The notes beneath the pieces were generated by a model that saw only the letters and a list, made by a program, of their open reading frames with translations, made no database searches and was not told where the DNA came from. Below are positions 9,037 to 18,229 of a DNA stretch of 64,000 bases, in pieces. The stretch lies in contig NZ_JADQTO010000004.1 in the NCBI RefSeq assembly GCF_015704865.1, forward strand, positions 508,755 to 572,754. Direction: 5' to 3'. Origin of the DNA: Actinoplanes aureus. Lineage in GTDB: Bacteria; Actinomycetota; Actinomycetes; Mycobacteriales; Micromonosporaceae. Positions within the stretch are counted from its first letter, which is position 1; each line of letters opens with the position of its first letter. Both the position numbers and the translations under genes were made by a program.

Positions 9037-10920
9037 GTGCTGGAGACCCTCGATGCCGCTGCGGTACGCCGTTGGTGCGGTGGTGGGCTCGAAGCGTTGC
9101 GGGCACATCAGCGCGAGATCGACGACCTGAACGTCTACCCGGTGCCCGACGGTGACACCGGCACCAACCTCGTTCTCACGCTCACCGCCGCACAGGAGGC
9201 GCTGGAGCAGGACGAGACGGCCGACACGGCCGTGGGCCGGCTGATGCGCCGGATGGCCCGCGGGGCGTTGCTCGGTGCCCGGGGCAACTCCGGGGTCATC
9301 GTGTCGCAGATCCTGCGTGGGATGGCCGACACCTTCGCCACCGCGGTCGCGGTGCGCGGTGGCGAGCTGGCCCGGGCCTTGCGGACCGCGACCGACGCCG
9401 CCTATGCGGCGGTGGCCCGCCCGGTGGAGGGCACCGTCCTCTCGGTGGTGGCGGCCGCCGCCGAGGGCGCCGGCCGCATCAAGTCCGACAATCTGGTCAC
9501 GGTGGCACGTGCGGCCGCGCGGGCCGCGTCCGAGGCACTGGAGCGCACGCCGCAGCAGCTCCCCGTCCTGGCCAGAGCCGGGGTGGTCGACGCCGGCGGC
9601 CGCGGCCTCTGCCTGCTCCTGGACGCCCTCGTCGCCGCCATCGCCGAGGAGGCCAGCCCAACCAGCGTCAGCGGCCGTGACGGGCACACCAGGCCGGCCT
9701 TAGGCAGCAGCGAAGACGGCGGCCGTGACGGGCACGCCAGGCCGGCCTTAGGCAGCAGCGAAGACGGCGGCCGTGACGGGCACGGGCCGGCTCCAGGCAG
9801 CAGCGAGGACGGCGACCGGGCCGATCGCGTCGGCGGCCGTGACGGGCGAGCCAGGCCGGATCTAGCCGGCGGCGAAGACGGTGACCGGGCCGATCGCGCG
9901 GACGGCGTCAGCGGCCGTGACAGGCGAGCCGCGCCGGGACGCGGCGTCCGCCTGACGGACGGCCTGCTCCTACCGCCACCCGATGACGGCCACAACCACG
10001 CCACAACCGACGACGACGGCTGTGCCGGGCTCGGCTTTGAGGTGCAGTACCTGCTGGACGCCACACCCCAAACCATCTCCCAGCTGCGCCGCACACTCGA
10101 CGACCTAGGCGATTCGCTGGTGATCGTCGGCACCGGCGACGGCGACCCCCCGACCTGGAACGTCCACGTGCACGTCACCGACATCGGCCCCGCGATCGAG
10201 GCCGGGATCGCCGCCGGTCGCCCGTACCAGATCCGGGTCACCCAGCTGGAGGAGCGCCGGCCCGGCGCCGATGTGCGGGCCGCCGTGGTGGTCGCCGCGG
10301 GCGAGGGACTCACCGCGCTGTTCGAGGGCGAGGGCGCCACCGTCGTCGACCGGAACCCGTCGACCGCCGAGCTGCTCGCCGCCATCAACGCCACCGGCGC
10401 CGACTGCGTCGTGCTGCTGCCCAACGACGCCAACACCCATGCGGTCGCCTCCTCGGCGGCCCGTGAGGCGATCGCGGCGGGAGTGAAGGTGAGCGTCGTG
10501 CCCACCCGTTCACCGGTTCAGGCGCTGGCCGCGCTCGCCGTCCGGGACACCCAGCGCCCGTTCGCCGACGACGTGATCGCGATGGCCGAGGCCGCCGGCG
10601 CCTGCCGCTACGGGGAGGTCTGCACCGCGCAGCGGGACGCGCTCACCGTCGCCGGGCCGTGCCGGCAGGGCGATCTGCTCGGCCTGGTCGACGGCGAGGT
10701 GCACGTCATCGGCGCGGACCTGGCCGATGTGAGCCGGCGGCTGCTGGACCGCATGCTCGGCGGTGGCGGCGAGCTGGTCACCCTGGTGCTGGGCGCGGAC
10801 GCGCCGGCCGAGCTGGAGACCGACCTGCGTGGCCACGCGCACCGGACCTGGCCGTTCATCGAGTTGCAGTGCTACGCCGGCGGTCAGCCCCGGTACCACC
10901 TGCTGGCAGGAGTCGAATGA
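9037..10920 (+). CDS. DAK2 domain fatty-acid-kinase-like protein (DhaL/FakA-type) with internal tandem repeats
   Basis: 627 aa. The N-terminal kinase domain carries NVYPVPDGDTGTNLVLTL (metal/ATP site) and ALLGARGNSGVIVSQIL, both diagnostic of the DhaL/DAK2 fold. The C-terminal half (from ~residue 330, LGFEVQYLLDATPQTISQL) matches the FakA/YloV C-terminal region that docks a fatty-acid-binding partner. In staphylococci FakA phosphorylates fatty acids; actinobacterial homologues next to recG (Rv2974c) are uncharacterised. Between the two lies an Asp/Gly/Arg-rich linker built from ~48-bp tandem repeats. Start is GTG; the stop overlaps recG by ATGA. Confidence 0.88.
   Translation: MLETLDAAAVRRWCGGGLEALRAHQREIDDLNVYPVPDGDTGTNLVLTLTAAQEALEQDETADTAVGRLMRRMARGALLGARGNSGVIVSQILRGMADTFATAVAVRGGELARALRTATDAAYAAVARPVEGTVLSVVAAAAEGAGRIKSDNLVTVARAAARAASEALERTPQQLPVLARAGVVDAGGRGLCLLLDALVAAIAEEASPTSVSGRDGHTRPALGSSEDGGRDGHARPALGSSEDGGRDGHGPAPGSSEDGDRADRVGGRDGRARPDLAGGEDGDRADRADGVSGRDRRAAPGRGVRLTDGLLLPPPDDGHNHATTDDDGCAGLGFEVQYLLDATPQTISQLRRTLDDLGDSLVIVGTGDGDPPTWNVHVHVTDIGPAIEAGIAAGRPYQIRVTQLEERRPGADVRAAVVVAAGEGLTALFEGEGATVVDRNPSTAELLAAINATGADCVVLLPNDANTHAVASSAAREAIAAGVKVSVVPTRSPVQALAALAVRDTQRPFADDVIAMAEAAGACRYGEVCTAQRDALTVAGPCRQGDLLGLVDGEVHVIGADLADVSRRLLDRMLGGGGELVTLVLGADAPAELETDLRGHAHRTWPFIELQCYAGGQPRYHLLAGVE
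9673..9813 (+). repeat. 48-bp tandem repeats inside the DAK2 gene
   Basis: Unit 1 (9673-9720) and unit 2 (9721-9768) are 48 bp each and differ at one base. Unit 3 (9769-9813) is a 45-bp variant. Degenerate copies continue to about 9930. Each unit encodes GRDGHxRPALGSSEDG, giving a flexible acidic/basic linker between the kinase and C-terminal domains. All unit lengths are multiples of three, so copy-number change would keep the frame. Confidence 0.85.
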
Positions 10921-13091
10921 CCACGACCGACACACCGTTGACCAAGGTGCTCGGCGCCAAGACCGCCAAAGCCCTCGAGACACATCTCGACCTGCACACC
11001 GCCGGTGATCTGATCTACCACTTCCCCCGGCGCTACGACGAGCGTGGTGAGCACACCGATCTGCGCCGCCTGGAGGTGGACGAGCAGGCCACCGTGCTGG
11101 CCCAGGTGCAGGGGATCAACGTGAAGCCGATGCGGGCCCGCCGGGGCAATATGCTCGAGGTGACCATCGGCGACGGCACCGGCGCGACGCTGACCTGCAC
11201 GTTCTTCAATCAGGCGTGGCGGGAGCGGGAGCTGCGCAAGGGCGTGTGGGGCCTGTTCGCCGGCAAGGTGACCGAGTTCCGCGGCAAGCGGCAGTTGAAC
11301 GGCCCGGCGTACCAGCTGCTCAGCGCCGACGCGACGCAGGACGACGCGGCCGCCGAGATCGAGGAGTTCGCCGGTGCGCTGATCCCGGTCTATCCGGCCG
11401 CGCAGGCCGTGCCGACCTGGGTGATCGCGAAGTGTGTGCGGACGCTGCTGGACACGTTCGAGCCGCCGGCAGATCCGTTGCCGGCCGAGACCCGGGCGAA
11501 ACGGAACCTGGTGGGCATCGGCACGGCCCTGAGGGAGATCCACCGGCCGAGCTCCGAGGAGGCGTTGTACCGGGCGAAGTACCGGCTGAAGTGGGACGAG
11601 GCTTTCGCCGTACAGCTGACGCTTGTGCAACGCCGGGCACGTGCGGCCGCGGCGCCCGGCACCGCGCGGCCGCGTGCCGAGGCCGGGTTGCTGGCGAAGT
11701 TCGACGCCGGGCTGCCGTATGAGCTGACCGAAGGTCAGCGTGCGGTGGGCGAGGAGATCGCGGCGGATCTTGCCCGGCCGCATCCGATGCACCGGCTCCT
11801 TCAGGGCGAGGTCGGTTCCGGAAAAACCCTGGTTTCGGTACGCGCGATGCTGCAGGTCGTCGACGCCGGTGGGCAGGCCGCCCTGCTCGCCCCGACCGAG
11901 GTCCTCGCCACCCAGCATTTCCGCGGGATCAGTGCCCAGCTGGGCGCTCTCGGCCGGGCCGGCGAGCTGGACGGCGACCCGGAGGGCACGCAGCTCACCC
12001 TGGTCACCGGCTCGCTCGGTGCGGCGGCGCGGCGGGCCGCGCTGGCCAAGGCCGCCGACGGCACCGCCGGCATCGTGGTCGGCACGCACGCCCTGCTGTA
12101 CGAGGGGGTCGACTTCAAGGATCTCGGCCTGGTGGTGGTCGACGAGCAGCACCGGTTCGGGGTGGAGCAGCGGGACGCGTTGCGTGCCAAGGCCGCCCGG
12201 CCGCCGCACGTGCTGGTGATGACGGCGACGCCGATTCCGCGCACGGTGGCGATGACGGTCTACGGCGACCTGGAGACGTCCGTTCTGTCGCAGTTGCCGC
12301 GCGGCCGCTCGCCGATCGCCTCGCACGTGGTCCCGGCGCTGGACAAGCCGGCCTATCTGGATCGGGCGTGGAAGCGGATCCAGGAGGAGGTACGGGCCGG
12401 CCACCAGGCGTACGTGGTGTGTCCGCGGATCGGGGACGACGAGGAGTCCCCGCCCACGGACGACGAACCCGGCCGCCGCCCGCCGCTGGCCGTGACCGAG
12501 GTCCTGCCGCTGCTGCGGAACGAGTACCTGACCGGTCTGCGGATCGAGATGCTGCACGGCAAGATGCCACCGGACGAGAAGGACGCGGTGATGCGCCGGT
12601 TCGCCGCCGGTGACCTGGACGTGCTGGTGGCGACCACGGTGATCGAGGTCGGCGTGGACGTGCCCAACTCGACGGTGATGCTGATCCTGGACGCCGACCG
12701 GTTCGGGGTGTCGCAGCTGCACCAGCTGCGCGGGCGGGTGGGCCGTGGTTCGGCGCCCGGCATCTGTCTGCTGCACACCGAGTCGGCGGAGGGTTCCGCG
12801 GCCCGGGAGCGGCTGGACGCGGTGGCCTCGACCACGGACGGTTTCAAGCTCTCCGAGATCGACCTGGAGCAGCGCCGGGAGGGTGACGTGCTGGGCGCGT
12901 CGCAGTCCGGCAAGCACTCGCATCTGCGGCTGCTGTCGCTGCTCCGCGACGAGAAGCTGATCAAGGAAGCCCGGACCGAGGCGTCCGAGCTGATCGGCGA
13001 CGACCCCGACCTCTCCCGTCATCCCGCCCTGGCCGCTTCGGTGGCCGCGCTGGTCGACGAGGAACGCGCCGAGTACCTGGAGAAGGGTTGA
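10917..13091 (+). CDS. recG: ATP-dependent DNA helicase RecG
   Basis: 724 aa branch-migration helicase that reverses stalled forks and processes Holliday junctions. The N-terminal wedge/OB domain covers ~residues 1-230. Walker A is GEVGSGKT, Walker B DEQHRFGVEQRDALR, motif III MTATPIPRT, motif V VATTVIEVGVDVPN and motif VI QLRGRVGRG. The ATG at 10917 overlaps the DAK2 stop codon, as in the conserved DAK2-recG pair of other actinobacteria. Confidence 0.97.
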   Translation: MTTTDTPLTKVLGAKTAKALETHLDLHTAGDLIYHFPRRYDERGEHTDLRRLEVDEQATVLAQVQGINVKPMRARRGNMLEVTIGDGTGATLTCTFFNQAWRERELRKGVWGLFAGKVTEFRGKRQLNGPAYQLLSADATQDDAAAEIEEFAGALIPVYPAAQAVPTWVIAKCVRTLLDTFEPPADPLPAETRAKRNLVGIGTALREIHRPSSEEALYRAKYRLKWDEAFAVQLTLVQRRARAAAAPGTARPRAEAGLLAKFDAGLPYELTEGQRAVGEEIAADLARPHPMHRLLQGEVGSGKTLVSVRAMLQVVDAGGQAALLAPTEVLATQHFRGISAQLGALGRAGELDGDPEGTQLTLVTGSLGAAARRAALAKAADGTAGIVVGTHALLYEGVDFKDLGLVVVDEQHRFGVEQRDALRAKAARPPHVLVMTATPIPRTVAMTVYGDLETSVLSQLPRGRSPIASHVVPALDKPAYLDRAWKRIQEEVRAGHQAYVVCPRIGDDEESPPTDDEPGRRPPLAVTEVLPLLRNEYLTGLRIEMLHGKMPPDEKDAVMRRFAAGDLDVLVATTVIEVGVDVPNSTVMLILDADRFGVSQLHQLRGRVGRGSAPGICLLHTESAEGSAARERLDAVASTTDGFKLSEIDLEQRREGDVLGASQSGKHSHLRLLSLLRDEKLIKEARTEASELIGDDPDLSRHPALAASVAALVDEERAEYLEKG

Positions 13092-13441
13092 TCACGCACA
13101 TCTGCCCGCGCGATGCGTGGGCCAAGGCCGAAGAGACCGGATGGTACGAGGGGGACACTCTCGCCACCGAAGGGTTCATCCACTGCTCCCCGGCGGACTG
13201 GGTGCACGTGCCGGCGACGCTGCGGTTCCGCGGCCGGACCGACCTGCTCCTGCTGGAGATCGACGAGACCGTTCTTCCCGAGCTGGTGGTCTGGGAGGAC
13301 GGCAGCCCGCCGGAGCCGGACGGGCGGCAGTTCCCGCACATCTACGGCCGCCTGCCGGTCACCGCCGTCATCGCCGCGCATGACTTCCCGCCGCAGGCGG
13401 ACGGGTCGTTCGCCCCATGGAAAGGGCGCGCCGACCGCTGA
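13088..13441 (+). CDS. DUF952 family protein
   Basis: 117 aa. Family marks: ITHICPRDAWAKAEETGWY at the N-terminus, GFIHCSPADWV, and the C-terminal FPHIYGRLPVTAVIAAHDFP. Homologues are small cytosolic proteins of unknown activity. TTG start inside the recG stop region, hence coupled to recG. The terminator hairpin begins within its last codons. Confidence 0.88.
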   Translation: MITHICPRDAWAKAEETGWYEGDTLATEGFIHCSPADWVHVPATLRFRGRTDLLLLEIDETVLPELVVWEDGSPPEPDGRQFPHIYGRLPVTAVIAAHDFPPQADGSFAPWKGRADR

Positions 13442-13457
13442 CCGGTCGACGCGCCCT
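13423..13457. terminator. Bidirectional hairpin terminator between convergent genes
   Basis: AGGGCGCG (13423-13430) pairs with CGCGCCCT (13450-13457), and inside it CGACCG (13432-13437) pairs with CGGTCG (13443-13448), leaving a short loop. It lies exactly at the junction of the recG/DUF952 unit and the oppositely oriented LPXTG gene. It has no long T tract, which is common in actinobacteria. Confidence 0.75.
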
Positions 13458-13473
13458 CGTGGTGCTTTGCCTA

Positions 13474-14421
13474 TCAGGCGGTGAACTTCACCTTCCGGCG
13501 ACGAGCCAGGAAGAAGAGCACGCCACCCGCGGCCAGCAGCGCCGCGGCACCGCCGGCGATGCCACCCGCGGCGGCACCGGTGACGGGCAGGCCGCCACCT
13601 TCGCCGTCCTCACAGTCGGCCGGCTGCGGGTAGGCCAGGTTCACGGTCTCGGAGAAGGTCTCGCCCTCGGCCGTGACGGAGATGGTGAGGTCGATGGAGA
13701 AGCCTTCGGTGGCGCTGAAGGTCTCGCTCTTCGACTCGCCCGGAGCGACGGTGACCTCGCGGACCTCGCCCTTGCTCGTCTCGTAGCGCAGGTCGAGCGG
13801 GAAGCCGTCGGCGGGGTTGTCGAACCCGACGGTCATGGTGTCGCAGGTGACCTCGAAGATCGCCTCCGGCTCGCCCGGCACGTCGTCCGGCAGGCCCGGG
13901 GTCTCACTCGGCGTCGGCGAGGCGGAGCCGGGGGTGCTGGGCTCGGGAGCCGGCGACGAGCTGCTCGGGGTGCTCGGCTCCGTCTTCTTCTCGCACTTGC
14001 CCTCGAAGTTCACGGTGTTCGACGCATCGACCGCGTGCTTGTTGTCGAACTCGACCTTGACGGCCAGCCGGGCGAGGTTCTTGTCGCCGGCGATGCGCTG
14101 CCGCGCCTTAATGTCCTCGTTGGTCGGGTGCTTGAAGTCCTCGGTCACCGTGTACTCGGCCAGCGTCGTCGGCTCCACCGGGAAGCCGATCTCGGACTTG
14201 ACCTCGGTGAAACGGAACTTGTTCACGCCCTCGGGGGCGTTGCCCTTGACCGTCCAGTCGACGACCCATTCGCCGGTGGCCTTGTCGCAGTCCACCGACT
14301 TTCCGATGACGGCGTCGGTGGCGTACGCGGGCGAGGCGGCCACCGCGATCCCGGCGAGGCCGAGGACAGCGCCGGCGGCCATACCGGCCACGCGACGGAG
14401 CGGGGATTTAGACAGGTTCAC
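13474..14421 (-). CDS. LPXTG-anchored cell-wall surface protein
   Basis: 315 aa. Signal peptide from a GTG start (basic n-region, then AGMAAGAVLGLAGIAVAASPAYA), preceded by AGGAG at a good distance. The exported part consists of two beta-type domains (residues ~40-150 and ~210-275) separated by a Ser/Pro/Thr/Glu-rich linker (about 165-200). The C-terminus is a full sorting signal: LPVTG, a Gly/Ala-rich hydrophobic helix, and the RRRKVKFTA tail. It should be covalently linked to the wall by a sortase, but no sortase gene is in this window. Ligand or function unknown. Confidence 0.88.
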   Translation of the reverse strand: MNLSKSPLRRVAGMAAGAVLGLAGIAVAASPAYATDAVIGKSVDCDKATGEWVVDWTVKGNAPEGVNKFRFTEVKSEIGFPVEPTTLAEYTVTEDFKHPTNEDIKARQRIAGDKNLARLAVKVEFDNKHAVDASNTVNFEGKCEKKTEPSTPSSSSPAPEPSTPGSASPTPSETPGLPDDVPGEPEAIFEVTCDTMTVGFDNPADGFPLDLRYETSKGEVREVTVAPGESKSETFSATEGFSIDLTISVTAEGETFSETVNLAYPQPADCEDGEGGGLPVTGAAAGGIAGGAAALLAAGGVLFFLARRRKVKFTA

Positions 14422-14730
14422 GCCTACTCCTGTGAAAGGGGGTGTCGGGGCGCGAGGAAGCGGCGGGCGTCGCTGTTGGACGGATGCGATGCCCGCGACG
14501 ACGCCTCCCCACGTCGTCCAGCGAGCGACTCGTGGTCGCACGCAACGGTGCCCGACCCTAGCCAGTTCCCAACATCAAAGAAACGTCTCAGCGCTCGCTA
14601 AGGCTCTTGATACCAATCTGAGATCTTCGCTGTACCGAACGGAACGGTACCGTTGCGCGTAGTGCCTACGACGAGGGAAATGTTCACGCGAAGGTGGCTT
14701 GGTCCCAGTGGTGAAGTAGCGTCCCCTGTG
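14422..14730. other. Divergent promoter region with a perfect 12-bp palindrome
   Basis: 309 bp between the LPXTG gene (minus) and rsmD (plus). A perfect palindrome, AACGGTACCGTT, lies at 14643-14654, about 77 bp upstream of the rsmD start. A partial second copy of the half-site precedes it. It looks like a TetR-type operator, but the protein that binds it cannot be deduced. No gene is seen in this stretch. Confidence 0.5.
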
Positions 14731-15294
14731 ATGACCAGGATTATCGCGGGTGCGCACGGCGGCCGGCGTCTGTCCGCACCGTCCGGTGCGCACACCCGGC
14801 CCACATCGGATCGCGTCCGGGAGGCGTTCTTCAGCTCGCTGGAGACGATGACCGACCTGTCGGACGCCCGGTTCGCAGACCTTTATGCCGGATCCGGCGC
14901 GGTCGGCCTGGAGGCGTTGTCCCGGGGTGCGTGCCACGCGCTTCTGGTCGAATCGGACGCGAAGGCGGCGCGGATCATCCGGGACAACATCGTCGCTCTC
15001 CGCGTCGGCCCGGCCACCCGGCTGGTGACCGGCAAGGTGCTGCCGACCCTCGCCGACCCACCCGCCGGCGGCCCGTACGACGTGGTTTTCGCCGACCCGC
15101 CGTACGCGCTGGGCGCCGACGAGGTCGACACCGTGCAGGAGGAGCTGGTGGCCAACGGCTGGCTGGCGCCGGACGCCGTGGTGATTTTCGAGCGGTCCAC
15201 CCGTTCCGGGCCGTTGAGCTGGGTGGACGGCCTCATCGGCGAACGCACCCGGCGTTACGGCGAGACCACACTTTGGTACGGTCGCCGATCATGA
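14731..15294 (+). CDS. rsmD: 16S rRNA (guanine(966)-N(2))-methyltransferase
   Basis: 187 aa SAM-dependent enzyme that methylates G966 of 16S rRNA. Conserved N-terminus TRIIAGAHGGRRLSAPSG and RPTSDRVREAFFSSL. SAM-binding motif I is FADLYAGSGAVGLEALSRG, and the catalytic motif IV is FADPPYAL. The internal ATG at 14731 is chosen because the family begins with this TRIIAG stretch; the in-frame extension upstream is not conserved. ATGA overlap with coaD. Confidence 0.95.
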   Translation: MTRIIAGAHGGRRLSAPSGAHTRPTSDRVREAFFSSLETMTDLSDARFADLYAGSGAVGLEALSRGACHALLVESDAKAARIIRDNIVALRVGPATRLVTGKVLPTLADPPAGGPYDVVFADPPYALGADEVDTVQEELVANGWLAPDAVVIFERSTRSGPLSWVDGLIGERTRRYGETTLWYGRRS

Positions 15295-15770
15295 GACGAG
15301 CGGTGTGTCCAGGATCCTTCGACCCGGTCACCAACGGGCACCTCGACATCATCGGACGGGCCAGCCGGCTCTTCGACGAGGTGATCATCGGGGTCCTCAT
15401 CAACCAGTCGAAGGTCGGGCTGTTCACCATCGAGGAACGCATCGAGATGCTGGGCGAGGCGACCGCGCAGTACGACAACGTGCGGGTCGCGGCCTTCCAC
15501 GGCCTGCTGGTCGACTTCTGCCGCGACCAGGGTGCCGCCGTGGTCGTCAAGGGCCTCCGCGCGGTGAGCGACTTCGATTACGAGTTGCAGATGGCGCAGA
15601 TGAACATCGGCCTGTCCGGTGTGGAGACGCTGTTCATGCCGACCAATCCGCTCTACTCGTTCCTCTCGTCGAGCCTGGTCAAGGACGTCGTCAAATGGGG
15701 CGGCGACGCGTCCGCGTACCTGCCGGACCCGGTTCTCGACCGCCTGATCAGCCGCCTGAAGCAGAGCTAA
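15291..15770 (+). CDS. coaD: Pantetheine-phosphate adenylyltransferase
   Basis: 159 aa, the penultimate step of coenzyme A synthesis. CPGSFDPVTNGHLDII holds the nucleotidylyltransferase (T/H)xGH signature. VVKGLRAVSDFDYELQMAQMN and the C-terminal SSSLVKDVVKWGGD block are typical. The ATG at 15291 overlaps the rsmD stop, the standard rsmD-coaD pair. Confidence 0.97.
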   Translation: MRRAVCPGSFDPVTNGHLDIIGRASRLFDEVIIGVLINQSKVGLFTIEERIEMLGEATAQYDNVRVAAFHGLLVDFCRDQGAAVVVKGLRAVSDFDYELQMAQMNIGLSGVETLFMPTNPLYSFLSSSLVKDVVKWGGDASAYLPDPVLDRLISRLKQS

Positions 15771-15850
15771 GGCGTACCGGCGTGCCGGAAACTGGCACGG
15801 CGGTGACGCAGTAACGTGATCGCACCACGCTGAGTGGGCGGGGCGGTTGG

Positions 15851-16372
15851 ATGGACGACGGGAGTGAGGCGCCGGTGGATCCGCTCGACGGCATCGACGA
15901 GATCATCGACCTCGTGCACGAAGCGCGCTCCGTGCCGATGTCGCGGACGAACGTGATGATCGACCGGGATCACATGATCGAAAAACTCGAGGACCTCCGC
16001 GCCGCGCTCCCATCGGAACTGCGTAAGGCGGCTGCCGTCCTGGAGGAGCGGGACCGGATCATCGAGGCCGGGCGCCGGGAGGCGGACCGGATCGTCAGCG
16101 AGGGTGAGACGGAACACGCCCGGCTGGTCTCGGTGAACGAGATCACGGTGTCCGCCGAGCACGAGGGCGCCCGGATCATCGCCGAGGCGCGTACCGAGGC
16201 GCAGCGCCTGCGTGAGGAGGTCGACGACTACGTCGACACCGCCCTGGCGAACTTCGAGCAGTTCCTGACCCGTGCGCTGGCCTCGATCGAGCGCGGGCGG
16301 GACAAGATGCACGCCCTGCGCGAGATCGGGACGTTCCAGGGCGAGGACAGCGAGCGCCCGCTCCCGTTCTGA
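15851..16372 (+). CDS. SepIVA-like DivIVA-domain coiled-coil protein
   Basis: 173 aa, highly charged and mostly helical. The N-terminal DPLDGIDEIIDLVHEARSVPMSRTNVMIDRD is a polarity/septum-type motif region, followed by a coiled coil with repeated E-A-D-R heptads to about residue 145. Size, sequence pattern and position (just before the DUF177 gene) match mycobacterial SepIVA (Rv2927c), which is required for septum placement and polar envelope growth. I infer the same role here; the orthology should be confirmed by alignment. Confidence 0.8.
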   Translation: MDDGSEAPVDPLDGIDEIIDLVHEARSVPMSRTNVMIDRDHMIEKLEDLRAALPSELRKAAAVLEERDRIIEAGRREADRIVSEGETEHARLVSVNEITVSAEHEGARIIAEARTEAQRLREEVDDYVDTALANFEQFLTRALASIERGRDKMHALREIGTFQGEDSERPLPF

Positions 16373-16445
16373 GAGGGCGATTCGACGGCGTCCGACAAGC
16401 TCAGGTAATGTTTTCCGTCGGCCTACCTATGGCTGAGAGTTCACT

Positions 16446-17048
16446 ATGCCAAAGTCACCGCAGAGTCACCTGGACCCCAGGCAGCCGCTGGTCGTCGACA
16501 CGACGAAACTCCCCCGGCAGCCTGGTGCGACGCGTGCCCTGAATCGGGTGGTCCCGGCGCCGGCGGACCTCGGCCTGGAGCTGATCTCGGTCCCCGAGGG
16601 TTCCGACCTCGAGCTCGATCTGAGCCTGACGTCGGTCTCCGAGGGGGTGTACGTCAGCGGCACCGTGCGCGGCTCGCTCTCCGGCGAGTGCGGGCGTTGC
16701 CTCAACGAGATCGGCAAGTCGTTCGAGGTCTCCCTCGCGGAGCTGTTCGCCTACGCGGACAGCACCACCGAGGAGACGACTGACGAGGACGAGGTGGGCC
16801 GGATGCAGGGCGACCTGATCGACCTGGAGCCGGCGGTTCGGGACGCGGTAGTGCTGACCCTGCCGACCAACCCGCTCTGCCGGCCGGATTGCCCAGGGCT
16901 GTGCCCCGACTGCGGGGTGCACTTCGACAACCTCCCGGCTGATCACAGCCATGAGGACGTCGATCCCCGCTGGGCCGCTTTGCGCAATTTGACTGGGCCT
17001 TCAGAGGCGGCTTCGCCGCCACACCCGAAAAAAGCAAACGAGGAGTAG
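16446..17048 (+). CDS. DUF177 (YceD-like) protein
   Basis: 200 aa, linked to rRNA/ribosome assembly in plants and conserved upstream of rpmF in bacteria. [16 protein letters not shown] and [13 protein letters not shown] contain the CxxC clusters of the family. An acidic segment of Glu/Asp/Thr at residues ~100-115 separates the halves. The gene is six bases from rpmF, so they form the usual yceD-rpmF pair. Confidence 0.93.
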   Translation: MPKSPQSHLDPRQPLVVDTTKLPRQPGATRALNRVVPAPADLGLELISVPEGSDLELDLSLTSVSEGVYVSGTVRGSLSGECGRCLNEIGKSFEVSLAELFAYADSTTEETTDEDEVGRMQGDLIDLEPAVRDAVVLTLPTNPLCRPDCPGLCPDCGVHFDNLPADHSHEDVDPRWAALRNLTGPSEAASPPHPKKANEE

Positions 17049-17053
17049 GAACC

Positions 17054-17227
17054 GTGGCCGTCCCCAAGCGCAAGATGTCGCGCAGCAACACCCGCTCGCG
17101 CCGGGCGAACTGGAAGGCGACCGCGGTGATCACCGCGGCGTGCCCCCAGTGCAAGTCGCCGAAGCTGCCGCACGCCGCTTGCTCGGTCTGTGGCACCTAC
17201 AACGGCCGTCAGGTCCTCGAGGTCTGA
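17054..17227 (+). CDS. rpmF: 50S ribosomal protein L32
   Basis: 57 aa, GTG start ([20 protein letters not shown]). It is the zinc-binding form with two cysteine pairs, CPQC near residue 30 and CSVC near residue 43. It is directly downstream of the DUF177 gene and upstream of plsX, the standard block, and has an AGGAG ribosome-binding site overlapping the end of the previous gene. Confidence 0.97.
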   Translation: MAVPKRKMSRSNTRSRRANWKATAVITAACPQCKSPKLPHAACSVCGTYNGRQVLEV

Positions 17228-17236
17228 CGCCGCCGC

Positions 17237-18229
17237 GTGACGCGCCCGATCATCGGGCGGGTCGCTCCTGAGCGGTGGCGAACCATCGGTGCCACGGCTC
17301 CCGGACAACGGACTGTCGGGGAGCCTGGCACCGCGCGGATCGCCGTCGACCTCCTCGGCGGGGACCAAGCTCCCGACGTCGTGGTTGACGGCGCTCTGCG
17401 TGCCTGCCAGGCCGATCCGTCCCTGCACCTGACTCTCGTCGGCCCGGCTGATGCCGCCGACGCGGTTCTCGCTGCCCTGGACCCGGCCGACCGGCAGCGG
17501 ATCACGACAGCGATCACGCCGGCCGACACCGTCCGCAACGCGGTACGGGCGATCGCGCAGGGACACGCCGACGCCCTCGTCTCGGCCGGGGACACCGCCG
17601 TCACGGTTCTCGCCGCGGCTCGCGAGCTGGGCCGCTGGCCGGGCGTACGCCGTCCCGCGCTAGCCGCCATCCTGCCCACCGCGGCCGGCCGGCTCGTCCT
17701 GCTCGACGTCGGCTCGACCGTCGATCCGGACGCGGCGACCCTGGCCGTGCACGCGCGCCTCGGTGCCGCGTACGCCTCGGTCGTGAACGGCGTCACCGAG
17801 CCCCGCGTGGGCCTGCTCACCATCGGCAGCGAGCCCGGCAAGGGCGACCGCCTGCGCCGCGCGCTGCCGCCCCTGCTCGAAGAACTGCCGCTGCCCGCCG
17901 CCGCCCGCTACATCGGCCTGGTGGAGGGCAACGACGTCGTCCTCGGCAGTGCCGCCGACGTCGTGGTGACCGACGGGTTCACCGGCAACGTACTGCTCAA
18001 GGGCCTGGAAACCGGGTACGCCCTGGCCGGCCCGCCCGCCCCCGACACCGATCTGCCACCCCGGGCGGCGCTGCTGCTCGGGGTCGGCGGCACGGTCGTG
18101 GTGTGCCATGGCGCCGCCACCGGCCCGGACCTAGCCGCGGGCATCGGCTTCGCGGCCGACCTGCATCGCCGCGCCTCGGTCGCGGCCATCGCCGATCTCC
18201 TGAGGTACAGCGAGGTATCCCATGATTGA
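17237..18229 (+). CDS. plsX: Phosphate acyltransferase (PlsX)
   Basis: 330 aa, makes acyl-phosphate from acyl-ACP, feeding phosphatidic acid synthesis. Family marks: [42 protein letters not shown] and [19 protein letters not shown] start nine bases after rpmF; the stop overlaps the rnc start. It extends about 30 residues before the conserved IAVDLLGG block, so a later start cannot be ruled out. Confidence 0.93.
   Translation: MTRPIIGRVAPERWRTIGATAPGQRTVGEPGTARIAVDLLGGDQAPDVVVDGALRACQADPSLHLTLVGPADAADAVLAALDPADRQRITTAITPADTVRNAVRAIAQGHADALVSAGDTAVTVLAAARELGRWPGVRRPALAAILPTAAGRLVLLDVGSTVDPDAATLAVHARLGAAYASVVNGVTEPRVGLLTIGSEPGKGDRLRRALPPLLEELPLPAAARYIGLVEGNDVVLGSAADVVVTDGFTGNVLLKGLETGYALAGPPAPDTDLPPRAALLLGVGGTVVVCHGAATGPDLAAGIGFAADLHRRASVAAIADLLRYSEVSHD

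Noticed and set aside
9673-9813. CRISPR array
   Set aside because: Repeats are contiguous 48-bp in-frame units without spacers and lie inside a gene; no cas genes in the window.
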